From positions 1 through 64,000 of the forward strand of contig NZ_JAQUHV010000003.1 of NCBI RefSeq assembly GCF_028681615.1: a stretch of 64,000 bases of DNA, written 5' to 3'. The DNA is from Sulfuricurvum sp. (lineage in GTDB: Bacteria > Campylobacterota > Campylobacteria > Campylobacterales > Sulfurimonadaceae). Each line of letters starts with the position of its first letter. Position 1 is the stretch's first letter. This document shows, one piece after another, positions 54,393 through 62,665 of the stretch. The translations under genes were made by a program, and so were the position numbers. The notes beneath the pieces are model-generated. The model saw nothing but the letters and a program-made list of their open reading frames with translations, searched no databases and was not told the DNA's origin.

Positions 54393-56208
54393 ACCAGGTT
54401 CTTTCGACTATGGTTTAAAAGTTTTCGGCTTTACTATTCTTATCGCGGTGCTGATGTCACCAGTATTTTATTTTCTTTTCAATAATTATGCTCCCGCGAA
54501 TTTTGCTATCAGTATTGGTGAAGCGAGAGAAGTATATCTCTTGCGATCTTCAACGACAATAGAACAGCTCAAAAGTTTTGGTAATGACGGAACAGGTTAC
54601 GAGAATCAGCTTAATCAGATATCGGGATATCTTTCCGAAATCGGAATCAGCTGCGAAATTATCGACGAGAAACGACTTCTGACGTTGAAGCCGGGAGACA
54701 CCCTATACGTAATCGATGCTATTGCTTTGGACGAGTCGTCGGTTGAAGCGATTGAGCACTTCGTAGAAAGTGGAGGAGGGTTGATCTTCAATTATTATAG
54801 CGGATTTAATGGATCGCAGGGAAAATGGCGTGGAGAGAGTTTTGTCAAAAATCTTACTGGATTAGAAAGAGATCCTTTTATCAATACGCTCAAAAAACAG
54901 GGCAATATGTTTTGTACTCCAAAAGTATTTTCACCATTGAGTACGAATGTGCCAAATGGACCTTTGATGACGTTTGTCTATTACGACGATATTCCTCTGT
55001 TCAAAGCACCAGAAGGGGTAAAACCAGACATGATGCTGACGAATTGGGCTCAATTTGATACACCGCTGATTGGAGATGCTAGGCTACCGAAACAATATGC
55101 GGGAGTACTCTGGCACGGTTTTAAAGGAAAAGGAAGTTGGATTTATTTTAATTTTCCTTCCTATGTTTTTGGTTCATCGCAAGCCGATTCAGGTAAATAC
55201 GTCTCATTATTTCAGGGAATGACACGGTATATGGTAGATGGTTCCGCAGTACGGGTTCATCCTTATATGTACGGAAAAAATCCGGTTTTTGTATCGGAAG
55301 ATACAGAATTTCATTTTGAAAATGCACGTAATTTTTCTGAGCTCGTTGGAGAGCTTCAAATTCCAGCAACAGCATTTTGTGTTGCCAAATTGGCCGATGA
55401 GAATGTTGAAGTTACCAAAGAGCTGGGTAAAAATCCATATATTGAAGTGGCATCCCACAGCTACACTCACGGTCCGTTGATCGGCATAGATGATGAGACG
55501 CTTGATCGGGAAGTCCTTGGATCAAAAATGGCTATTGAAAAGATTTCGGGTACACCCATCACCGGGTTTCGTCCTCCAAGAGAAGAGGTGGATGATCATG
55601 TGGCTCAAAAACTTGTTGAATCCGGCTATACCTATACAATGGAAAAGAATAAAAATCATCTGTACCCTTCCATCATTCGAAAAGACCTTGTAGTTATCTC
55701 CAGGATTGGGACAGATGATTATGCATTTTTAAGTAATCAAACATTTGATGAACAGGCATTACTGCAGGCGATGAGGGATGAAGCCTACTTTGTTGATGCC
55801 CTTGATGGTATCTATACTCTGAGTGTTCATACTCATCTTTTTTCAGATCCTCAAAATATTTCGCTTCTAAGATCAGTACTGACTCTACTTAAAAAAGAAG
55901 ATAAAGTAAATTTTTTGCAGGGACGTGAAATCGCAGATCGGATCAAATCAGTAAGTCTTATTGATGTTGGAGTGACACGTAGCAGTGAAAATTACATTGT
56001 ATCATTTCTTAACAACAATCCAAAAACTGTCTCAAAAGTCACCATACGCCTTTATTGGCCAAGATGGGGTGCGGCAAAAACATTTAAATCTGATACGACC
56101 GGCGTTAAATTTAGCGTTCTCTCGAATGAAAACGAGCGATATAGTGATATTACTTTTTATGATGTAACGCCACGAAAACAATTTTCACTTTTTGCACGTT
56201 ACCAATAA
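54370..56208 (+). CDS. Membrane-anchored polysaccharide deacetylase (NodB fold)
   Basis: 612 residues. One N-terminal membrane helix (VFGFTILIAVLMSPVFYFLF), then a segment (about 55-290) like a glutamine-amidotransferase/DUF4350-type module (EAIEHFVESGGGLIFNYYSG). A NodB deacetylase domain follows (about 300-490): VSEDTE (Asp311), ASHSYTHG (His363 and His367, metal ligands) and TGFRPPREE. A C-terminal beta domain closes it. It likely removes N-acetyl groups from the nascent polymer in the periplasm, the job of the first half of PgaB. Confidence 0.82.
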   Translation: MNVLRLIKPGSFDYGLKVFGFTILIAVLMSPVFYFLFNNYAPANFAISIGEAREVYLLRSSTTIEQLKSFGNDGTGYENQLNQISGYLSEIGISCEIIDEKRLLTLKPGDTLYVIDAIALDESSVEAIEHFVESGGGLIFNYYSGFNGSQGKWRGESFVKNLTGLERDPFINTLKKQGNMFCTPKVFSPLSTNVPNGPLMTFVYYDDIPLFKAPEGVKPDMMLTNWAQFDTPLIGDARLPKQYAGVLWHGFKGKGSWIYFNFPSYVFGSSQADSGKYVSLFQGMTRYMVDGSAVRVHPYMYGKNPVFVSEDTEFHFENARNFSELVGELQIPATAFCVAKLADENVEVTKELGKNPYIEVASHSYTHGPLIGIDDETLDREVLGSKMAIEKISGTPITGFRPPREEVDDHVAQKLVESGYTYTMEKNKNHLYPSIIRKDLVVISRIGTDDYAFLSNQTFDEQALLQAMRDEAYFVDALDGIYTLSVHTHLFSDPQNISLLRSVLTLLKKEDKVNFLQGREIADRIKSVSLIDVGVTRSSENYIVSFLNNNPKTVSKVTIRLYWPRWGAAKTFKSDTTGVKFSVLSNENERYSDITFYDVTPRKQFSLFARYQ

Positions 56209-56210
56209 TC

Positions 56211-57170
56211 ATGTTGTATTTGGCTGCTATTGTATTGTTATTCTATTCAATGGCGGCGTATGGATTTGATCTGATTGGAGTGGGAGGATATGAATACAAC
56301 TCATCAGACGGCGTTCATTCTATTACAGAACTTATCTATAATGAACATCTGAATAACGTCAATGCTATCTCCATGTGGATTACTAGAGACTGGGACGAAG
56401 GATGGTACCCTTCAGAGGAAGTTAACGAGCGGATTATTCAGAAGGGGTTTACTCCCATATTTATTTTGTATTGGTTTGAAGATTCAATTTCTAAATCGTA
56501 CATCCAGAAAAACAAAAATGCTTATTATGACTATTTGCACCGTATTAGGAGATATTTGGACCGGGTAGAAGGGAAAAAAATTGTTGTTTTGAATCCCGAG
56601 TTCAATGAGAATAGAGTTGAGGGGTGGGAAGGATTCAATGATATTTTGCTTGAAAGTAAAAAAATTCTTGACCACGGTGACATTGCAATAGGACCATGTG
56701 TTGGAGATTTTGGCAATTATGGAAATACAGAGGATTTGAACAACTGGCAGACTTTTGATCCTTCAATTGTCTCTTCTATCTCGCATTTTGATTTTATCGC
56801 ATTTCAAGAAATGCGTGCATTGACGCGAAACAAACGCAGCGAGATTGAAAAACTTCCTGAGCGGATCGAGTCATTCGGCGGGTATCTCCATTCGAAATAC
56901 AAAAAACCGGTGTTTTTAGCATATTTGGCATTATCGTCATGGGGGGAAGAAGGGGAAAAGCTTCAAGAAGAGGTGATAAGCAGACTTAATGAGCGTCAAG
57001 AAATCTTTACTCAGAAAGGGATTTTCGGTATCAATCTTTTTAATTTGATAGATGTCCCTTTTCATCGAGGATATTTTAATGAAGGAGAGCGCTTTTTCGG
57101 TATATACTATCATAATCTGATGCCAAAGCCATCGGTCTCATTTTTTAGGGAATTGAGGGTGAATAAATAA
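56211..57170 (+). CDS. Glycosidase-like (TIM-barrel) protein of the exopolysaccharide cluster
   Basis: 319 residues with a signal peptide (about 1-18). The sequence runs like a (beta/alpha)8 barrel: FTPIFILYWFED, KIVVLNPEFNENRVEGWEGF (Glu at a beta-4 end), FDFIAFQEMRA, PVFLAYLALSSWGEEGE, GIFGINLFNLID. No family is certain. It starts 2 bases after the deacetylase, so it could replace the C-terminal glycosidase half of PgaB as a separate protein. That equivalence is inference. Confidence 0.6.
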   Translation: MLYLAAIVLLFYSMAAYGFDLIGVGGYEYNSSDGVHSITELIYNEHLNNVNAISMWITRDWDEGWYPSEEVNERIIQKGFTPIFILYWFEDSISKSYIQKNKNAYYDYLHRIRRYLDRVEGKKIVVLNPEFNENRVEGWEGFNDILLESKKILDHGDIAIGPCVGDFGNYGNTEDLNNWQTFDPSIVSSISHFDFIAFQEMRALTRNKRSEIEKLPERIESFGGYLHSKYKKPVFLAYLALSSWGEEGEKLQEEVISRLNERQEIFTQKGIFGINLFNLIDVPFHRGYFNEGERFFGIYYHNLMPKPSVSFFRELRVNK

Positions 57171-57269
57171 TATTATAAATTTTTTTGGTAAAGTTTTCAA
57201 AAGAAGCAGAGATGAATATTTTTGTGGATCGAATTAGACAATATAATTACATAACGTTAAAAGGAAAAT

Positions 57270-57896
57270 TTGATGAAACTGTTTAAACGGGAAAAAGAAA
57301 ATACGGCATTTCAGTCGGAAATAAAAGGGGCAGGTATGGCAATGAACAATCCCTTTCAATCAAAAGTATCTCAGACATTTCCTCCACCCTTTCAAGCAGC
57401 GAAAACTACTGCAGTACATGCCGTGTTTCCAAAATCAATCGAAAAAAGTCGAGAGACATCCCTTTGGAATGAAAATAATGCCTATTTACTGATGACTTTG
57501 TTAAAAGAACTAGCAAAAGTGGGAGATAAAAACAATTTTACTACCATTTTAAATCTGTGGAGTATAACATTGGTCCAGGATGTACTGGATGAGTGTTACA
57601 CGATAGAAGAAGAGGAACATTTCGAATTGTTAGTTCAATTGCTCAACCAATTGATGATGCTTCGCCATCTTGGATGTTTTCAGTGTATGGTAGATGAGGC
57701 AGCGCGGATCATTCGTATCGATTATTTCAGCACGCGGATTGATCAGGCATGTTTAGATCAGTTTGGTGAAATTTATACAACGGCATTTATCGGAAACTTT
57801 TTTGAACGGTTGATGAGTGCGATAGTGGAAGTCGATTGTAAACTCCATTCGATCGAAGGGTCTACGGAAACGTGGACATATATTTACAAAGCTTGA
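57270..57896 (+). CDS. Uncharacterised protein at the junction of the two exopolysaccharide clusters
   Basis: 208 residues, not recognised. About 60 N-terminal residues are disordered (Ser, Pro, Lys rich, with PPPFQAAKTTAVH), then a helical domain (LLMTLLKELAKVGDKNNFTTILNLWSIT ... LLVQLLNQLMMLRHLGCFQCMV). No signal peptide; RBS AAAGGA. It lies 99 bases after the glycosidase-like gene and overlaps the end of bcsQ on the other strand by 13 bases. It could be an accessory factor of either cluster. Confidence 0.6.
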   Translation: MMKLFKREKENTAFQSEIKGAGMAMNNPFQSKVSQTFPPPFQAAKTTAVHAVFPKSIEKSRETSLWNENNAYLLMTLLKELAKVGDKNNFTTILNLWSITLVQDVLDECYTIEEEEHFELLVQLLNQLMMLRHLGCFQCMVDEAARIIRIDYFSTRIDQACLDQFGEIYTTAFIGNFFERLMSAIVEVDCKLHSIEGSTETWTYIYKA

Positions 57897-58630
57897 GCGG
57901 TTTCCGGAAGTAATTTTTTAAGCATTTGGATCAGGCTTTGAGTGAGAGGGGAAAGGGGATTGATCTGATCCAGAGACTGCATCTGAGCAGATGATTCTTT
58001 TACGTTAGAATCGAACGGAAGCGCAAAAAGATACATAGAGTCAAATAAATAGCGGTATACCGTTTCAAAATTGACGCTAATTTCATCTGCCCAAACTTTG
58101 TTTGTGATAAAACGTATGGCTTTTTCTGGGTGTTTATGTATGAGTTTGGCAAGGACTTTTTGCATAAGTTCTAGTGTTGCATATGAAGTTGCATCTGCTT
58201 CCAGAACTGCAAGAATCACATTGGAAAACTGCATAGCAAGATCGGCCATCGGGCTAAAGCCAGGGGGTGTGTCGAAAATGATGTAGTCAAAATACTCTTT
58301 AAGCAACTCTAAGTATTCAAGAATCTCTTGTTCATGATTGAACATCCAGAGAAGATAATCGTTGGTTTCCTCCATTGCGGCATTACCGCTGGGCATGACA
58401 TAAATTCCAAGTGAGGTGGAATGAACCAGTTCCTCAATTGGCATCGTAAAGATTTCGGATAGCCCGTTAAAGTTTCCGTTTCCGGTCATGCCAGAGATGC
58501 TGTTTTGCGGATCGGTATCGATCAATAAAACTTTATTACCTGCTTTGTGTAACAGTGAGGCAATATTGATGGCTAATGTGGTTTTCCCTACCCCTCCCTT
58601 TGAAGAATAAATCGTAAGACTTTGTTTCAT
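57884..58630 (-). CDS. bcsQ: BcsQ-like ParA/MinD ATPase of the cellulose operon
   Basis: 248 residues. Deviant Walker A SSKGGVGKTT (8-17), VLLIDTDPQNSISG with the DxDPQ of ParA ATPases, and YIIFDTPPGFSP (Walker B region). The ATGA overlap with bcsC and the location in the cellulose cluster make BcsQ the best name; BcsQ places cellulose synthesis at the cell pole in E. coli. It is last in the operon. Confidence 0.82.
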   Translation of the reverse strand: MKQSLTIYSSKGGVGKTTLAINIASLLHKAGNKVLLIDTDPQNSISGMTGNGNFNGLSEIFTMPIEELVHSTSLGIYVMPSGNAAMEETNDYLLWMFNHEQEILEYLELLKEYFDYIIFDTPPGFSPMADLAMQFSNVILAVLEADATSYATLELMQKVLAKLIHKHPEKAIRFITNKVWADEISVNFETVYRYLFDSMYLFALPFDSNVKESSAQMQSLDQINPLSPLTQSLIQMLKKLLPETAQAL

Positions 58631-61600
58631 AAAAAATTATCCCATGCGTAAGTATTCCGTATCAATTCATTCGGATGTAGTGGCGCTAAATCGTCAAAAT
58701 AGTAAATTAATGTAGCTCCTGTAGAGAAGAAACGGTACTGTGGGGCATCAGACCAACCTAAAAAGCCAAGCAAATGGAGATGCGAATCTATTTTGTATCC
58801 AAGATAGCCTTTGAAATTGGCTGAAAATCCGCTGGTAGAAGAGCTGCTATACTGTGCAGAAGAGTTTGCGAGGGGAAAGATGGGTTCAGAAGATTCTTGA
58901 AAGGATGAGAATCCAATATTCCCTTTGAGTCTCAGATAGGTTTGAGTATCGAGATTGCCAGTGTAATCGCCATAAAGGGAAAGAAGTTGATAGGAAGTAG
59001 GACTGAAATAGCCGCCGTGACCGAATGTGAAGTGATTGGTAGAATGGCGATAACGGTCATATACGAATAAAGGTCCTGTCAACAATTCATGTGAAGGAGT
59101 ATCGATGAGTTTTGTACCGGTAAATAAGACCATCTTGGATTCAGAATTTTCGATCGTATTGATTCCACTAATATGTGGGTAGTAACCGATGCTTAGCGAT
59201 TTAATCCAGTCGTCCGATGAAGAGATAGAAGCCTCTATACCTGACCGTGTAATCCTTCCCCATGCCTGACCGCTATTGGGATCTTTTTGTCCGGTGTATG
59301 AGAGGAGTGTTTCGGTCACCGGTTGGCGGAGAAATTGTATAGAATAATGCCATGAATTCCGATCGATCAAGCTTCTAAGATATCCAGTTGGTGTACTGGC
59401 AATTGATGAGTTAATCGGTGTTGTAGCAATTTTCCCTTCCCATAAAGAGGTATCGACGCGCTTGGTATATTTGATGAAAGGTTCAAATCCGTTCAAGGCC
59501 TCGATGTTGTGATTTCCAGTATTTGTTCCGTATCCAAGGAAGGAACGGTCTGAATCAGATAGCTTTCCAGTTTGAAGATGAATTATGTTGATGCCTGTAT
59601 GTAAGGTATCATCAAAAGAGGGAGTCAGGGTCGCTTCCAGTGGTATAACTGTTTTAGTTAGACGGTCTATCCCTCGTTTTCCAGATCGGTTTTCAAAAAA
59701 AAAACCACCACTTGCAGAGGATTGCTTTTTGGACAGGATTTGCTGTTTCAGATCGTTGATTGTATCACTTTGTTTCTGCTGATTTGAAACTGACGGGGAA
59801 TTTCTCAATAAAAATGACTTTTCTTGTTCATTTGATCGATCTTTCTCAGAATATATCGGAAGATTTTCGGGTTGCTGCAGCGAGGTTGGTAAAAATGGGT
59901 TATAGATACCGTTTAGATCATTCGTTTCGGAAGGTTTGGAAGTCTCTTCGGGTAAGCTCTTCTCTTGGTGTGGCATAAGGTCAGGTCTGTTATTGCGGTA
60001 GTCTTCAACTAGTTTGATTGTATCAAGTGCTTCTTGGGAGTATCCCATATTTTTGTATAACTCGGCAATTTTTTTTAAAAGCTCAACGTCGGTTGTTTTG
60101 GAAGCCTTAAAAAGATAGCCGTAGCTTTTTTTGGTATTTTTAGCATTATAGGCACTTACTGCTGACGCATAATAGAGTCGATTTGAAGGGTTAGAAGCGA
60201 GCAACTGTTCGAATATCAACAATGCATCGGCAGGACGCTTTTGATTCAGTAGGCTCCATGCAAGATTTTCTTTAAGAGTAGGATCGTTAGGGGCGAGCAA
60301 TAAACCACTTCGTGCAGTGCGCTCGGCTGCATCAAAATGTTTTAAACTGAGTTGTTGAGACGAAAGTTTGTGATAATAAACAAGATATAGATTTTTGAGT
60401 TCACTGAGCTCTTCAGAAGAAAAAGTTTTGTCTTTTAACGTATTGAAGTAGGTTTCAGTTTGTGTAAAACGTTCCAAATTTAAAAGAGCATACAGTAAAG
60501 CGATCAAATCATCTGTTCGTCCGCTTTTCTGATAAACGACAGTCCGATAGCGGATTGCATTGCTGCTTTTGAGATGTTCTGATATAAGGGCCAACTCACG
60601 CAGCACTTCGAGATTCTCTGGATCTTTTTTAAACAAATCTTCTGTCAATTGCTGGGCTTTTGTATAATTATTTGTTTGAATTAGAGAACCGATTTGGGCC
60701 ATTTTATAGTTGTACGTAAGTGCAGCATCCCATTTTTTTCTATCGATTTGTTCATAAGTTGTAAGAGCAGACTGATAGTTGCAAAGAGCATAGTATGTTT
60801 GTGCAAGGCCGTAGAGGGCATAAAAATTGTCGGGTGCAAATGTCAAAACTGACTCATAATACTCTTTTGCTTTTGAAAATTCTCCTTGGCGGCTATAGAC
60901 TTCGCCAAGACGAAGTAGAATGTCAATGTTTGAAGGAGTTTGCAGGTAAAGTTCTTGAAGAGCGTTTTCTGCTTCTGTGAGTGAATTTTGTGTAATGAGC
61001 TGTTTGATCGTGGTCATTTTTACTATAAAGGTGTTTTCGTTGTTGTTTTGGGCCTTTGTCGATCCGAGGTGTTCGAGTGCTTGAGTATAGAGTGCATATA
61101 TTTTAGGATCGTTATGAATTGCGGCTGCTCGAGCTAAGGTTTTGCGAACTTTGTCCCATTGCTGCTGATGTGCATACACAAGGGCATTTCCGTAGAGTGC
61201 AAGGGTATTTTTCGGTTGACGTTTCAAAATGGTATTGAACTGTGCAAATGCGTCATTCCACCGGTCTTCATCGATGGCTTTGTAACCTTCTGCAATGATT
61301 TGACTATCGTTTTGCTTTTTAGATATCACAGAGCGTTTTTTGATTTTTTTTCTCATTCCTGTGTTTTTTTTGACCTCTTTCTCTGATACGTTTGAATAGG
61401 GTGCAAAAGTTGAAATAGCAGACTTTGTAGGGGAAAGAGAAACCGAAGGGGTCTGATTTTTATCCATAGGCTCAGAAAATTTTTGTGTATGAGAAACACT
61501 ATTTGTTATAGTACGAATTCGACTTAATGCGGTTTCATTTTTTGGGGAAAGGATCAATATATGACGGTATATTTGAATTGCTTCGTCGTATTTTTGGAGA

Positions 61601-61722
61601 GATTCATATCGTTTCGCCAATCCAACAAGCTCCTCCACGTCGGGATTACTCGCATTCAGCATCACTGCCGAGGAGAGCAAACATAGCCATACTGTCGCCA
61701 AAATAGGTGCTGTTTTTTTCAT
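58627..61722 (-). CDS. bcsC: Cellulose exporter BcsC (TPR plus outer-membrane barrel)
   Basis: 1031 residues. Signal peptide ending near MLNASNP. About 20 TPR helix pairs fill residues 30-600 (for example EFSKAKEYYESVLTFAPDNFYALYGLAQTYY). A Gln/Ser linker and a BCSC_C-type domain from about residue 675 follow, with GGFFFENRSGKRGIDRLTKTVIPLEA matching the family opening FxxRSGExGLxRLxxxxxPLE. A C-terminal barrel ends TLIYYFDD... It carries cellulose through the periplasm and outer membrane. It overlaps bcsZ by 77 bases and bcsQ by 4. Confidence 0.87.
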   Translation of the reverse strand: MKKTAPILATVWLCLLSSAVMLNASNPDVEELVGLAKRYESLQKYDEAIQIYRHILILSPKNETALSRIRTITNSVSHTQKFSEPMDKNQTPSVSLSPTKSAISTFAPYSNVSEKEVKKNTGMRKKIKKRSVISKKQNDSQIIAEGYKAIDEDRWNDAFAQFNTILKRQPKNTLALYGNALVYAHQQQWDKVRKTLARAAAIHNDPKIYALYTQALEHLGSTKAQNNNENTFIVKMTTIKQLITQNSLTEAENALQELYLQTPSNIDILLRLGEVYSRQGEFSKAKEYYESVLTFAPDNFYALYGLAQTYYALCNYQSALTTYEQIDRKKWDAALTYNYKMAQIGSLIQTNNYTKAQQLTEDLFKKDPENLEVLRELALISEHLKSSNAIRYRTVVYQKSGRTDDLIALLYALLNLERFTQTETYFNTLKDKTFSSEELSELKNLYLVYYHKLSSQQLSLKHFDAAERTARSGLLLAPNDPTLKENLAWSLLNQKRPADALLIFEQLLASNPSNRLYYASAVSAYNAKNTKKSYGYLFKASKTTDVELLKKIAELYKNMGYSQEALDTIKLVEDYRNNRPDLMPHQEKSLPEETSKPSETNDLNGIYNPFLPTSLQQPENLPIYSEKDRSNEQEKSFLLRNSPSVSNQQKQSDTINDLKQQILSKKQSSASGGFFFENRSGKRGIDRLTKTVIPLEATLTPSFDDTLHTGINIIHLQTGKLSDSDRSFLGYGTNTGNHNIEALNGFEPFIKYTKRVDTSLWEGKIATTPINSSIASTPTGYLRSLIDRNSWHYSIQFLRQPVTETLLSYTGQKDPNSGQAWGRITRSGIEASISSSDDWIKSLSIGYYPHISGINTIENSESKMVLFTGTKLIDTPSHELLTGPLFVYDRYRHSTNHFTFGHGGYFSPTSYQLLSLYGDYTGNLDTQTYLRLKGNIGFSSFQESSEPIFPLANSSAQYSSSSTSGFSANFKGYLGYKIDSHLHLLGFLGWSDAPQYRFFSTGATLIYYFDDLAPLHPNELIRNTYAWDNFL

Positions 61723-62665
61723 CCATCCCTTTCTTTTCTGTGATACATGATACTTTATAAATTATACCGAAAAATTTCAATGAATTTTCCATGGCTCCAG
61801 AAGTATCAGATTGAAGAGACATAGAATTGTGTTCAAGATCGATCCAAACAGGTGCAAACGGGAATGATGCTAGGGTTTTGTAGCCATTGAGTTGTTGCTG
61901 TATCGTTGCATTGGGATGGAGCCTGTCCCACAATGACCAAAAAAGAGGGATGCGTAGAGCATCATAGCTAAAATAGGGTTTTTTGGTATCAAGAAAAAAT
62001 TTGTTATCCTTGAAAGCTATCCAGTCGGGATGAAGTTGTAGTTGTCCGAATCGTTGAGCGAGTATGAGTTTAGACTCGGTGATCATCCGTTTCCATAAGA
62101 TTGCATCGTCTACCCGTGCGAAAGTATCGAAAATAAAAGGAATATAGTAGGAAGGGTTGAGTAGAAAAGTGTTGTCATGGACAAAACCATATTTGCCCGG
62201 TAGCAACAAAAGCCGATCACCTGAAGAGAGGATGAGATGGCGTTTGATGGCCTCAAGATGCGTGATGGCTTTCTCCAATTGATCGGGATGTTTGAACACT
62301 TTTGACGCTTTGATACGTGCATAAGCTATCCATAAGTCACCATCGGTCGCATTGTTTGAGTCAAGAATTTTCCATTCATGCGTGTTTGATTTACCCCATT
62401 TCCATGGGTACAGCCCTTCGGAATTGCGCGGAAGGTTATTTTCAAGCCAGTGTTCAACACTCAGGTAGGTTGTTTCATCATTCATAGCTACGGCAAAAAA
62501 TAGGGTATAGCCAATTGCTTCTGAATGGGTGATAGCTTCATTTTCACGATCGATGACCCGACCATCTTTTTGGAGATAGCGTTCTTTAAAGAGTTCCCAT
62601 GTGATCGCGTTGAGTGAAGGTGAAAGTATCAATATCGCGATCAGGAGAAAAAAAACTTTAGACAT
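61646..62665 (-). CDS. bcsZ: Endo-1,4-beta-glucanase BcsZ (GH8)
   Basis: 339 residues with a signal peptide (MSKVFFLLIAILILSPSLNA). GH8 hallmarks: WELFKERYLQKDGRVID, THSEAIGYTLFFA with the general acid Glu49, YPWKWGK, and NNATDGDLWIAYAR with the substrate Asp108. BcsZ trims cellulose chains in the periplasm and is needed for normal export. The C-terminal 25 codons overlap the bcsC start, and the first 8 bases overlap the bcsB end. Confidence 0.87.
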   Translation of the reverse strand: MSKVFFLLIAILILSPSLNAITWELFKERYLQKDGRVIDRENEAITHSEAIGYTLFFAVAMNDETTYLSVEHWLENNLPRNSEGLYPWKWGKSNTHEWKILDSNNATDGDLWIAYARIKASKVFKHPDQLEKAITHLEAIKRHLILSSGDRLLLLPGKYGFVHDNTFLLNPSYYIPFIFDTFARVDDAILWKRMITESKLILAQRFGQLQLHPDWIAFKDNKFFLDTKKPYFSYDALRIPLFWSLWDRLHPNATIQQQLNGYKTLASFPFAPVWIDLEHNSMSLQSDTSGAMENSLKFFGIIYKVSCITEKKGMDEKNSTYFGDSMAMFALLGSDAECE

